Shown: positions 1 to 6,431, counted from the stretch's first letter. The stretch is 8,392 bases of DNA from Treponema sp. (GCA_031270205.1 JAISYA010000130.1:1-8392); one strand, 5' to 3'. The notes: a model not told the origin generated them from the sequence alone. Program-made: numbers and translations.

Positions 1-1580
1 TCCCAGCCCTGTCCGGCGATTTCGTCTTTTGAAAGATTGCTGAATAAATACAGTTTGAGTATTTCGTCCAGGACTTCGTAAGGAGGCAGGCTGTCCTGAT
101 CCTTCTGGTTGGGCCGCAATTCCGCGGACGGGGGTTTGTCTATAATTGCCTGGGGGATGGGAGGCGCGCCCGTTTCTTTCGCCCGCTCGTTGATACGCCT
201 GCAAAGGGCAAAGACCTCGGTTTTCAGGAGATCGCCAATGGGGCCCAAAGCGCCGTTCATGTCGCCGTAGAGAGTACAGTAGCCCATGGCAAGCTCGCTC
301 TTGTTCCCCGTGGAGAGGAGCATGGAGTTGAATTTATTGGAAAAGGCCATGAGCAGGGCGCCGCGGATGCGAGCCTGCAAATTTTCCTCGGCGATGTCGA
401 AAGGCCGCTTTTCAAAGACGCCTTCCAGGATGGAAAGAAAACTTTCAAAGGCAGGCTCTATGGGCAGTACCTCATAGCGGCAGCCCAGATTCGCCGCCAA
501 TTCCTTTGCGTCGTCTTTGGACCCTTGGGACGAAAAGCGGGAGGGCATGCTGAAACAGACAATGTTTTCTTTTCCCGCCGCCTGTACTCCAAGCCATGCC
601 ACCAGCGCCGAATCGATTCCCCCGGAAAGCCCAAGGTGCGCCCGTTTGAAGCCGCACTTTTTCATGTAGTCCCTGATGCCCATTACCAGGCCCTCTTCAA
701 GGACATCCAGTTCCTGACGGGTAAGGCCGACTTTGAAGGGATCGCCGCATGAGGCGGGGCGAAACCGCGGTTCGCCATTAAGGGCGGGGCCGGGCGGGCT
801 TACGCTGTCCCAGCAGATCAGGTCTTCCGCGAAAGTTTTTGCCATCAGCGGCATCCCGCTTTCCGCGGCCGTCCCGCCGGGGCTTAGCACAAAAGAACGG
901 CCGTCAAAGAGTATCTGATCGTTTGCGCCCACGGCGTTGATATACACCAGGGGCAGGCTGCCCCGCCGGCTTATCCGCTCGGCCAGGGCGCGGCGGGCCT
1001 TGAGTTTGCCCGCGACGTAGGGCGAGGCGGAAGGCACGCAGAGCAGGCTCAGGCCCTGGTTGAGCAGTTCCCCCACGGGGTCCCTGACATAGCTTGTGCC
1101 GGGAATATCGCTTTCCCGCCACACATCCTCGCAGACGGCAAAGCCCACGCGCTCACCCTTGAACTCAAAAGCGGCCCAGTGCCGCGCCGGCTCAAAGTTG
1201 CGGGCCTCGTCAAATACGTCGTAGGTGGGGAGCAGCGTTTTGACTTGCTCAAAAGCGAGCCGGCCTTCCAGTAGCACTCCGTATTCGTTAACGAGGGACT
1301 TGCCCCCCGAATAGGGACTTCGGTTCACAAAACCAAGCCCCGCGGCGATTTCAGGCGGCAGTTCCCGCTGCAATATGCGCACGCTGCGGATATTGAGTTC
1401 CACAAAACGATCCTGATCCAGCAGATCCATTGGCGGATACCCGCAGATCGCCAGTTCGGGAAAAAGAACCATGTCGGCATGATGCTCATCCCGCGCCCGC
1501 CGGGCAAAAGCCAGAATTTTTTCCCGGTTGCCGGAAAAATCGCCGATGGTGGAATTGATCTGGGCAATGGCAATTTTCAT
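1..1580 (-). CDS. nadE: Glutamine-dependent NAD+ synthetase, C-terminus cut by window edge
   Basis: This enzyme makes NAD+ from deamido-NAD+ and ATP in the last step of NAD biosynthesis, using ammonia released from glutamine by its own N-terminal domain. The frame is open from ATG 1578-1580 to the left edge, giving 526 residues; family members of this two-domain type run roughly 540-570, so only the C-terminal tail is missing. The N-terminal nitrilase-type amidase domain starts MKIAIAQIN and shows all three catalytic residues: Glu42 in LFPELAICGYPP, Lys114 in VKTLLPTYDVFDE and Cys150 in GFAVCEDVW. The C-terminal synthetase domain has the ATP-pyrophosphatase P-loop SGGIDS at residues 319-324, then STGNKSELAMGYCTLYGDM near residue 425. 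The start is set by the conserved N-terminus; no Shine-Dalgarno precedes it. It is transcribed divergently from the AI-2E permease gene. Identity is certain from motifs; the missing end is simply the window limit. Confidence 0.96.
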   Translation of the reverse strand, partial: MKIAIAQINSTIGDFSGNREKILAFARRARDEHHADMVLFPELAICGYPPMDLLDQDRFVELNIRSVRILQRELPPEIAAGLGFVNRSPYSGGKSLVNEYGVLLEGRLAFEQVKTLLPTYDVFDEARNFEPARHWAAFEFKGERVGFAVCEDVWRESDIPGTSYVRDPVGELLNQGLSLLCVPSASPYVAGKLKARRALAERISRRGSLPLVYINAVGANDQILFDGRSFVLSPGGTAAESGMPLMAKTFAEDLICWDSVSPPGPALNGEPRFRPASCGDPFKVGLTRQELDVLEEGLVMGIRDYMKKCGFKRAHLGLSGGIDSALVAWLGVQAAGKENIVCFSMPSRFSSQGSKDDAKELAANLGCRYEVLPIEPAFESFLSILEGVFEKRPFDIAEENLQARIRGALLMAFSNKFNSMLLSTGNKSELAMGYCTLYGDMNGALGPIGDLLKTEVFALCRRINERAKETGAPPIPQAIIDKPPSAELRPNQKDQDSLPPYEVLDEILKLYLFSNLSKDEIAGQGW

Positions 1581-1588
1581 GATGATTC

Positions 1589-1594
1589 AGTATA
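1589..1594 (-). promoter_or_regulatory. Candidate -10 box for a leaderless nadE transcript
   Basis: On the minus strand the hexamer TATACT matches the sigma70 -10 consensus TATAAT at five of six positions. It ends 8 nt before the nadE ATG, so transcription would start at or within about 2 nt of the start codon. That agrees with the lack of any Shine-Dalgarno upstream of nadE and with the strong terminator just upstream, which should block read-through from the neighbouring small transcript. No good -35 hexamer is visible at 16-18 nt spacing because that stretch is the T-run of the terminator. The box is seen; its promoter function is inferred. Confidence 0.35.
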
Positions 1595-1605
1595 GCGTAA
1601 AAAGC

Positions 1606-1649
1606 AAAAAAAAACCCCCCGGGAAAAGGAGGTGAGGAAACCCGGGAGG
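1606..1649 (-). terminator. Strong intrinsic terminator on the minus strand
   Basis: Read on the minus strand, CCTCCCGGG (1649-1641) pairs with CCCGGGGGG (1623-1615) as a 9-bp stem, all Watson-Crick except one G-U pair. The loop is 17 nt (1640-1624), and nine consecutive T residues follow (1614-1606). This is a textbook Rho-independent terminator. It has no T-tract in the plus direction, so it acts on minus-strand transcription only. It lies 25 nt before the nadE start and downstream of no protein gene, so it ends either a small RNA or a regulated nadE leader. The loop contains TCACCTCCTTTT, the anti-Shine-Dalgarno sequence. Confidence 0.85.
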
Positions 1650-1693
1650 CTGCCTGACGTTACGACGGCTGCAAAGCAGAGATGTATATACCT

Positions 1694-1735
1694 TTTAGAT
1701 GATTGATCAACAATAGCAGCAAAAACTCATCTAAA
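1694..1735. repeat. Perfect 9-bp inverted repeat (hairpin)
   Basis: TTTAGATGA at 1694-1702 is exactly complementary to TCATCTAAA at 1727-1735, separated by 24 nt. On the minus strand this would fold as the first hairpin of the predicted small RNA, shortly after its expected 5' end. As DNA it could instead be an operator for a dimeric regulator in the divergent nadE/AI-2E region. The inverted repeat itself is plain in the sequence; which role it has cannot be decided here. Confidence 0.6.
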
Positions 1736-1756
1736 CCGTACCATCAGTCTACTTAG

Positions 1757-1785
1757 AAAATAACTGTTTTTGGCCTCAAGGTCAA
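1757..1785 (-). promoter_or_regulatory. Sigma70-type promoter of the predicted small RNA
   Basis: On the minus strand TTGACC (1785-1780) is a five-of-six -35 match and TATTTT (1762-1757) a four-of-six -10 match, separated by exactly 17 nt within AT-rich DNA. Transcription would start near 1749-1750 and run toward nadE, meeting the intrinsic terminator about 145 nt later. A second, weaker pair lies downstream (TTGTTG, 17 nt, TATATA around 1710-1683) and would give a shorter RNA of about 70 nt. Confidence 0.6.
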
Positions 1786-1899
1786 GTATTTTTATTGAAA
1801 ATATTATAAAAAAAGTCATCTTTTTTTGTGATCAGCCGGGTATGCCGGGGGCTGGCGGCGGCTATGCAATTTCAGGTAAAACATGCCATACTTTTGTAT

Positions 1900-2985
1900 A
1901 TGAGAGACATATTCAAGACCTTTAATTCGGGCCGGGCCAATTTCTTCTTGATGGCTTTTATCTCCTGTATTATCGCCGGAATGGTACTCAAGCTGATGTC
2001 GTCGGTGATTTTGCCTATTACCATCGCACTTTTGCTGGCAATGGTGATGTACCCGGTGGTTTTGGGGCTGGATAAACTGCGTATCCCCCGCGTTTGTTCC
2101 ATTTTTCTGGCAATTGTTCTCATTATTGCCGGATTGTGTTTTTTCGGCATGGTGTTTTTTACTTCAGGAAGGACAATTGTGTCCCTGTATCCCAAATATG
2201 AGAGCCGTTTGACCGAAATTTACCTCTGGGCATCCCGTTTTTTTGAACTTTCCTACGACGAGGACCTGACTTTTCTGCAAAATCTTTGGGGCCAACTGGG
2301 TATCAGGAACATGATTCGGACTTTTACCTTTAACTTTTCCAATTTTTTTCTCCGATTTTTGCAAAACGCCATATTGGTAGTGCTTTTTATGGGTTTCCTG
2401 CTGGTGGAAGCCAATCATTTTAAGGAAAAACTGGAAATTGCCTTTGGAGAGCGTTCCGATCAAATTAAAAATATGGGCGACGATATAATTCTCCAGGTAA
2501 CCCGCTACCTGACCGCGAAATTTTTCATCTCCCTGATTACCGGCGTGGTAGTTTCACTTGGGCTGCGCATAGTGGGGCTGGAATTCGCCCTTGGCTGGGG
2601 GGTGATTCAATTTGTGCTGAATTTTATTCCCAGTCTGGGCAGTATTGTCGCGGGCGTCGCCGTATCCCTGTTTGCCCTAATCCAGTTCTGGCCCGATCCG
2701 GGGCCGGTGATTCTGGTCATTATCATCATGCTGGCGACCAATATGATTATCGGCAATGTGCTGGACCCGAAAATTATCGGGGACAATGTGGGGATTTCCC
2801 CGCTGGTGGTACTTGTTTCCCTGGCAATATGGAGCTGGCTCTGGGGTTTTATCGGCATGATCCTTGCCGTTCCCATGATGGTGAGCATCAAAATCATCTG
2901 CGAAAATTTCAGTTTTCTGGAGCCAATCTCGATTTTGCTGGGGTCGCGAAAGGCCGTAAACGCCAAAAAAGCCTCCGGGCAATGA
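1900..2985 (+). CDS. AI-2E family membrane transporter (permease)
   Basis: This is a polytopic inner-membrane protein of the AI-2E (PerM/YdiK/TqsA-like) family, 361 residues from this start, within the usual 340-380. Hydrophobic segments lie near residues 15-33, 36-57 and 66-88. A polar, amphipathic stretch follows at about 95-145, then further segments near 147-170, 208-227, 229-263, 268-285 and 302-335. Family marks include FIPSLGSIVAG in the central helix pair and NVLDPKIIGDNVGISP (about 286-301) before the last pair. Substrates vary across the family (autoinducer-2 export, sodium/proton antiport), so none is assigned. The frame is open from GTG 1828, with in-frame ATGs at 1864 and 1900. 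I chose 1900 (MRDIFKTFNSGR) because family members begin just before the first helix and none of the three has a Shine-Dalgarno. The gene is noticeably more AT-rich than its neighbours. It ends 3 nt before recO, implying co-transcription. Confidence 0.9.
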   Translation: MRDIFKTFNSGRANFFLMAFISCIIAGMVLKLMSSVILPITIALLLAMVMYPVVLGLDKLRIPRVCSIFLAIVLIIAGLCFFGMVFFTSGRTIVSLYPKYESRLTEIYLWASRFFELSYDEDLTFLQNLWGQLGIRNMIRTFTFNFSNFFLRFLQNAILVVLFMGFLLVEANHFKEKLEIAFGERSDQIKNMGDDIILQVTRYLTAKFFISLITGVVVSLGLRIVGLEFALGWGVIQFVLNFIPSLGSIVAGVAVSLFALIQFWPDPGPVILVIIIMLATNMIIGNVLDPKIIGDNVGISPLVVLVSLAIWSWLWGFIGMILAVPMMVSIKIICENFSFLEPISILLGSRKAVNAKKASGQ

Positions 2986-2988
2986 ACC

Positions 2989-3741
2989 ATGTCCCGTACC
3001 CAGACGTATTCCGCGCTTATTCTCAGAAGCCGCCCTTCGGGGGAGTCAAACCGGGACGTATGGATGCTCACCGCCGAGGCGGGGGTGTTTCGGGTTACGG
3101 TGTTCGGCGGGCCCAAGAGCAGGCTGAGATCCCACGCGGCGCCGTTTCATTCGGGGCAGGTTTGGATATACCACGAGCCGGTGAAGGATTCCCGGAAACT
3201 CAGCGATTTTGACGTGCGCTCCTGGCGGCCGGGCCTGCGCGAACTGTACGAGCGCACCATAAGCGCCGACGCGGCGGCGGAAACCATTCTTGCCTCGCAC
3301 GGCGGCGGCGGCAACTGGGCGGAGGCGTTGTCGCTGGCCGAGGCGGTTCTTGACGCGATGGAAAAGGCCGGCGAGGAATTGTGCGGGCGGCTTCTGGTGT
3401 ATTTTTTGTGGCGCTGGGCCGTCTTTCAGGGGATTCAGCCTGATTTGGAATGCTGCGTTTCCTGCGGGGCCTCCGCCCCGAACGGCCCGCTCTGGTACTC
3501 GCCGCGGGAGGGGGGGATGCTCTGCGCCGCCTGCGCCGGTAACCGGGAACCGTCCGGTCCGGGCCTGCTTCAGGCGAGTCCCGGCTGCAGGCGCTGGCTT
3601 GCGACAGCCGGCCCGCTTGCCCCCTCGGCGCTTGACCGTTACACGATGGACAATAAATCGTTTGGGGAGGCAAAGGCTTTGACGGCGGCCATACTGACCG
3701 AAGCCCTGGGGAAACGGCTGAAAAGCTGGGATATATTGTAG
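2989..3741 (+). CDS. recO: DNA repair protein RecO
   Basis: RecO is a cytoplasmic recombination mediator. In the RecFOR pathway it binds single-stranded DNA and SSB and, with RecR, loads RecA at gaps. The protein is 250 residues, normal for the family. The N-terminal part (about 8-75) fits the RecO OB-fold, including the turn GVFRVTVFGGPKSRLRS. The helical middle holds a four-cysteine zinc site, Cys156-x2-Cys159 and Cys179-x2-Cys182, as in many bacterial RecO proteins. The C-terminus is a short helical segment. The start ATG lies 3 nt after the stop of the upstream permease gene, so the two are probably one transcript, although their functions are unrelated. No clear Shine-Dalgarno is seen, so coupling to upstream translation is likely. 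The gene is GC-rich, unlike the permease. It converges with the DUF3786 gene. Confidence 0.9.
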   Translation: MSRTQTYSALILRSRPSGESNRDVWMLTAEAGVFRVTVFGGPKSRLRSHAAPFHSGQVWIYHEPVKDSRKLSDFDVRSWRPGLRELYERTISADAAAETILASHGGGGNWAEALSLAEAVLDAMEKAGEELCGRLLVYFLWRWAVFQGIQPDLECCVSCGASAPNGPLWYSPREGGMLCAACAGNREPSGPGLLQASPGCRRWLATAGPLAPSALDRYTMDNKSFGEAKALTAAILTEALGKRLKSWDIL

Positions 3742-3761
3742 AAACTGCGTAACCATAATGC

Positions 3762-3782
3762 AGCTGCCCTTTTTGGCAGGCT
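3762..3782. other. Stem-loop between convergent genes
   Basis: AGCTGCC (3762-3768) pairs with GGCA-G-GCT (3775-3782) as a 7-bp stem with one bulged G and a 6-nt loop (CTTTTT). It sits in the 55-nt gap between the recO stop and the DUF3786 stop, where a bidirectional terminator would be expected. Neither strand has a T-run after the stem, so if it terminates it is a weak or factor-assisted site. Confidence 0.3.
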
Positions 3783-3796
3783 GATCTCCGGGGGCG

Positions 3797-4471
3797 CTAC
3801 CGTACCCGCAGGTTTTTCAGCCGGTCCGCCAGGACCTCCCCCACGACCGCCATGTCCTCGGCGGTAAAGGCAAACAAAAAATTGTCGTCAAACAGAATCT
3901 GCGCCGAAGGGGGAAATTCATCGTCTTCTCCCCAGAGGATAAGGCTGACAAAGAGGCCGTTGATAAATTCAAAACGGTAACCCGCGTCTCCGGCGTCCAG
4001 GGCCTCGGCCCGAAGCGGCGGGTTTTGCTCAAAAATTCTTGCAAAGCCGGGAATGTCCCTGCCGAAAGCGGCGGCGCAGCGCTTGAGGCAGCGGCCCTCA
4101 AAGTTCCGGTAATACACCTCTCCCCAGGGAATTTCGTTATATGCAAGGCGCTTCCCCCGTGAAGGGAAATATTTCCCCTCGCAAAGGTAGCGGATAAAAA
4201 GAATTTGTTCGTAAGCGTTTGCCGCGTCTTTCCCGGTCCCGTCCAGCAGGGCAAAGTCCGGGTAGCGGGCTTTGTACTCCGTGCCGAGGATACGGAGATT
4301 GAAGGCCGAAGCCGCCCGGTCAAACGAAAGGCCGCAACGCCGGGAAATCTCTTCCGGGTCCAGGTTTTTATAGATTGCCGAATAATGCCCGAAGGGAACG
4401 CCGCTTTTTTGATCGATTTTCCGCCCGCTCTTTTGATCGATAGCGCGATCAATCTCACTCGACCTGTTCAA
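3797..4471 (-). CDS. DUF3786 domain protein, last gene of the acs operon
   Basis: Function is unknown. The 224-residue product resembles the DUF3786 family, recurrent in acetogens and other anaerobes carrying corrinoid/acetyl-CoA-synthase genes. Recognisable parts are LDPEEISRRCGLSF (about 37-50), LFIRYLCEGK (91-100), the IPWGEVYYRNFEGR block (114-127) and a C-terminal EDDEFPPSAQILFDDN block (182-197), then AEDMAVVGEVLADRL. It looks soluble and cytoplasmic, without signal peptide or helices long enough for the membrane. No ATG occurs in frame. TTG 4469-4471 is chosen because GGAG lies 6 nt upstream and it overlaps the acsV end by 17 nt, typical of translational coupling; an in-frame TTG at 4549 would overlap much further. 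The first 26 residues are polar and contain a duplicated IDQKSG unit. A role in AcsB, corrinoid-protein or metal-centre maturation is inference from position only. Family call is from memory of conserved blocks. Confidence 0.8.
   Translation of the reverse strand: MNRSSEIDRAIDQKSGRKIDQKSGVPFGHYSAIYKNLDPEEISRRCGLSFDRAASAFNLRILGTEYKARYPDFALLDGTGKDAANAYEQILFIRYLCEGKYFPSRGKRLAYNEIPWGEVYYRNFEGRCLKRCAAAFGRDIPGFARIFEQNPPLRAEALDAGDAGYRFEFINGLFVSLILWGEDDEFPPSAQILFDDNFLFAFTAEDMAVVGEVLADRLKNLRVR
4401..4441 (-). repeat. Short tandem duplication at the DUF3786 N-terminus
   Basis: Two 17-bp copies (4425-4441 and 4401-4417) differ at one base and lie 24 bp apart. They encode IDQKSG twice, at residues 11-16 and 19-24 of the DUF3786 protein. 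The unit length is a multiple of three, so the frame is kept. A related ATTGATCGC sequence precedes the first copy, hinting at a third, decayed unit. The duplication lies in the non-conserved leader of the protein, so it probably arose by slippage and is tolerated. Confidence 0.6.
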
Positions 4472-6428
4472 AAAGTTCTCCGTTGGTATGGGGCAGGAAA
4501 CAGGCGGCCACAAATTCGTCCATGTAGCCGGGATGGGAAGACAGTTCAATATACGTCATGCCCCTGCTGATCTCGGTGACCATTTCCCCGGCCTGGCGGG
4601 CGGTGAGCATGGCGAAAGCGCCGTGCATGGAACTATTGCCGATGTAGTGGTACTTTTTAACCGGCAGGTTGGGAAGCATGCCGATGCGTATGGCCTGCCG
4701 CATGTTGATCCCTCCGCCTATGCCGCCGGCGACATACACATCTTCAATCATGCCGACATCAAAATCCAAAATCGCCAGCATGGTTCTGATCGCGGAAAAA
4801 ATAGCGCCCTTGGCGCGGATAAAATTGTCGATGTCCGGCTCGGAAAGAACCACGTCCCTGCCATTGGCGGTATCTTCGGCAAAGGCCACTACATAACTGG
4901 CAAGGCCCCATTCGTCGCGGCGAATCCGTTTCCCTTCCTTCACAAATTTTCCCCTGGCGTTGATAATGCCGCAGCGGAACAGTTCCCCGATAAGATCGAT
5001 GAGGCCGGAGCCGCATATCCCCACCGGCTTTTGATCCATGGCGCCGACAACCATGATCGCCGGCTCCAGGGTGTCTTTGTTGACATGGCAGGCTTCTATC
5101 GCGCCGTCGGTGGCCCGCATGCCGCAGATGATGTCCCCGCCCTCAAAGGCGGGGCCGGCGGAACAGGCGCAGCTCATCATAAATTCCGAATTGCCCAGCG
5201 CCAGTTCCCCGTTGGTACCCAGGTCAACAAACAGGGAAAGGGTTTCGTTTTTGAAGATCATCGACGCGAATACCCCGGCGCTTATGTCCCCGCCCACATA
5301 GCTCCCGATTGCGGGGGCGATGAGCACATCGGCGTCGGGGTGTACCCCCAGGTTCAGGTCGGCGCTTTTGAGGGGGCCGCTTTCAAAGAAGGCCGGCACA
5401 TACGGCTCCAGGCGCAGATATTCGGGGTTGATCCCCATAAAGAGATGGGTCATGGTGGTGTTAGCCGCCACCACGACGCGGTAAATATTTTCCGGTTTCA
5501 GTTCGACGGTTTCGCTCATCTCCCGAATCAGCGGGGCTACACATTCCTCGGTTACCGCGGAACGGAGCCGTTCAAGACCGCCGGGCCGGGCGCTTTCGAT
5601 GATTCGGCTGATCACGTCCGCGCCGTAGCGTATCTGGCCGTTGCCCGCCGATCCCATGGTGAGGATTTCGCCGGTTAGCAGGTCCACCATCAGGGCCGAA
5701 ACCGTGGTGGTGCCGATGTCGATGGCCATGCCGGCTATCACCGGCGGGGGAACGGTGTTACCGGCGAACACGTCCATGATGGTAACGCCTGTTTTGATTC
5801 CCGCTTCCCGCCTGACCCGCTCATGGCGAAGGATGCAGAGCAGGGAAAAGCCCGCCTGCCGCAGGGCCTGGGGAATACGGCGCAGGGCGTGAAGGCTGAA
5901 GCCGATGTCCTCCTGGGCCAGGCCGGTCTGGGCGGCGATCTCCCGCAGCAGCCGTTCCCGGTCCGCCGTAACGTCGCCGTTTTCGGGGCCTTCAAGCTGT
6001 ACCGCGACCAGCTCCATGCCGCTGTCTTTTTCAAGGCCCATTTCCCGCAGTTCTTTTTGCAGATTACGGAAAATATTCCGCTCGCGGACCACCCCCCTGC
6101 CGCTCACCTTAATCCGGTCCCGATAGGCCAAAGCCATGCCGGAAACCTGCACCGCGATATCCGAGATTACCAGGCTGGTACAGGCCAGGCGGTGGCCTTC
6201 GGCGAATTCTTTCCCGGAGATGTGCCGGTCCGGCTCGCTTTTAACGGTTCCCGCCAGCAGTTTTACGCGGCACTTGCCGCAGCTGCCGTTACCCGCGCAG
6301 GGAGCGTCCAGGGCAAGGTTGGCCCGCTTGGCCGCGTCCAGCAGAGACTCGCCAAAAAAGGCGAAGATGCTTACATCTTCGCCTCCTTCGACTCTGAAGA
6401 GCACATTACATTTTTTTTCTTCCATCAC
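4455..6428 (-). CDS. acsV: Corrinoid activation/regeneration protein (RACo), ASKHA ATPase
   Basis: This protein reactivates the corrinoid iron-sulfur protein of the Wood-Ljungdahl pathway when its cobalt is oxidised to Co(II). It uses ATP hydrolysis to drive one-electron reduction back to Co(I). The 657 residues are near full family length. An N-terminal [2Fe-2S] ferredoxin-like domain has ligands Cys44, Cys50, Cys53 and Cys83 (CAGNGSCGKC then LACTS). A linker and middle region run to about 225. The ASKHA ATPase domain follows: AIDIGTTTVSALMVD (235-249, phosphate 1), FVDLGTNGELALG (400-412, phosphate 2), GICGSGLIDLIGEL (470-483) and VYVAGGIGGGIN (564-575, adenosine). The start is GTG 6428 or the adjoining ATG 6425; the only GGAG overlaps them, so initiation probably relies on coupling to acsB, whose stop ends 3 nt upstream. 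A close alternative is a related DUF4445/ASKHA activator for methyltransferase corrinoids, but adjacency to acsB favours AcsV. Confidence 0.88.
   Translation of the reverse strand: MMEEKKCNVLFRVEGGEDVSIFAFFGESLLDAAKRANLALDAPCAGNGSCGKCRVKLLAGTVKSEPDRHISGKEFAEGHRLACTSLVISDIAVQVSGMALAYRDRIKVSGRGVVRERNIFRNLQKELREMGLEKDSGMELVAVQLEGPENGDVTADRERLLREIAAQTGLAQEDIGFSLHALRRIPQALRQAGFSLLCILRHERVRREAGIKTGVTIMDVFAGNTVPPPVIAGMAIDIGTTTVSALMVDLLTGEILTMGSAGNGQIRYGADVISRIIESARPGGLERLRSAVTEECVAPLIREMSETVELKPENIYRVVVAANTTMTHLFMGINPEYLRLEPYVPAFFESGPLKSADLNLGVHPDADVLIAPAIGSYVGGDISAGVFASMIFKNETLSLFVDLGTNGELALGNSEFMMSCACSAGPAFEGGDIICGMRATDGAIEACHVNKDTLEPAIMVVGAMDQKPVGICGSGLIDLIGELFRCGIINARGKFVKEGKRIRRDEWGLASYVVAFAEDTANGRDVVLSEPDIDNFIRAKGAIFSAIRTMLAILDFDVGMIEDVYVAGGIGGGINMRQAIRIGMLPNLPVKKYHYIGNSSMHGAFAMLTARQAGEMVTEISRGMTYIELSSHPGYMDEFVAACFLPHTNGELFEQVE
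4478..4481 (-). promoter_or_regulatory. Shine-Dalgarno that sets the TTG start of the DUF3786 gene
   Basis: GGAG lies inside the final codons of acsV on the minus strand and is followed 6 nt later by TTG 4471-4469. It is one of the few well-spaced ribosome binding sites in the window, and it decides the start of a gene that has no ATG in its open frame. Confidence 0.55.
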
Positions 6429-6431
6429 TCC

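Larger units (their letters stand above)
1606..1750 (-). ncRNA. Predicted small RNA or nadE leader, about 145 nt
   Basis: A promoter at 1757-1785 and a strong terminator at 1606-1649 bracket a stretch with no convincing reading frame on the minus strand, predicting an RNA of about 145 nt starting near 1750. From its 5' end it holds a perfect 9-bp hairpin (arms 1735-1727 and 1702-1694, 24-nt loop), a short CTGC/GCAG hairpin around 1680-1670, and the terminator hairpin. The terminator loop exposes an anti-Shine-Dalgarno motif. It does not match any riboswitch, 6S, SRP or tmRNA pattern I recognise. It could be an independent regulatory RNA or an attenuator controlling read-through into nadE; the separate -10 box right before nadE favours independence. 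Presence as a transcript is inference from its signals. Confidence 0.55.
1595..1899. other. Divergent AT-rich intergenic region, remaining content
   Basis: Apart from the small-RNA signals on the minus strand, this region carries an AT-rich block (about 1755-1827) with TATTATAAA at 1802-1810, which could be the -10 of a plus-strand promoter for the permease, although no matching -35 is seen. The stretch 1828-1863 is abruptly GC-rich and 1864-1899 AT-rich again; both are open in the permease frame but do not look like conserved coding sequence. No tRNA or convincing small protein gene was found. Confidence 0.4.

Noticed and set aside
1624..1635. Perfect SD-like AAAAGGAGGTGA on the plus strand
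   Set aside because: No ATG or other start follows at a usable distance and no convincing plus-strand frame begins there; it is the complement of the minus-strand terminator loop.
1606..1649. Terminator read as bidirectional
   Set aside because: The plus strand has a run of As before the stem and no T-tract after it, so only minus-strand termination is supported.
1659..1666. A real 16S rRNA fragment or rRNA gene end
   Set aside because: Only short blocks match; the rest of the 16S 3' region, including helix 45, is absent, so it is reported as a possible mimic and not as an rRNA gene.
1900..2985. Naming the permease as an autoinducer-2 exporter
   Set aside because: The family name is historical; members have different substrates and no quorum-sensing gene is nearby.
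3046..3756. Minus-strand open frame opposite recO
   Set aside because: recO is supported by its zinc site and OB-fold; the antisense product is Arg/Pro/Gly-rich shadow sequence.
4455..4549. Upstream TTG (4549) as the DUF3786 start
   Set aside because: It would overlap the acsV end by 95 nt with sequence that is a frame shadow of conserved acsV codons; TTG 4471 has a well-placed GGAG.
4488..5678. Long open frame on the plus strand opposite acsV
   Set aside because: It lies wholly antisense to a gene with clear ferredoxin and ASKHA motifs; the product is low-complexity and rich in His, Gly, Ala and Asp, as expected for a GC-rich shadow frame.
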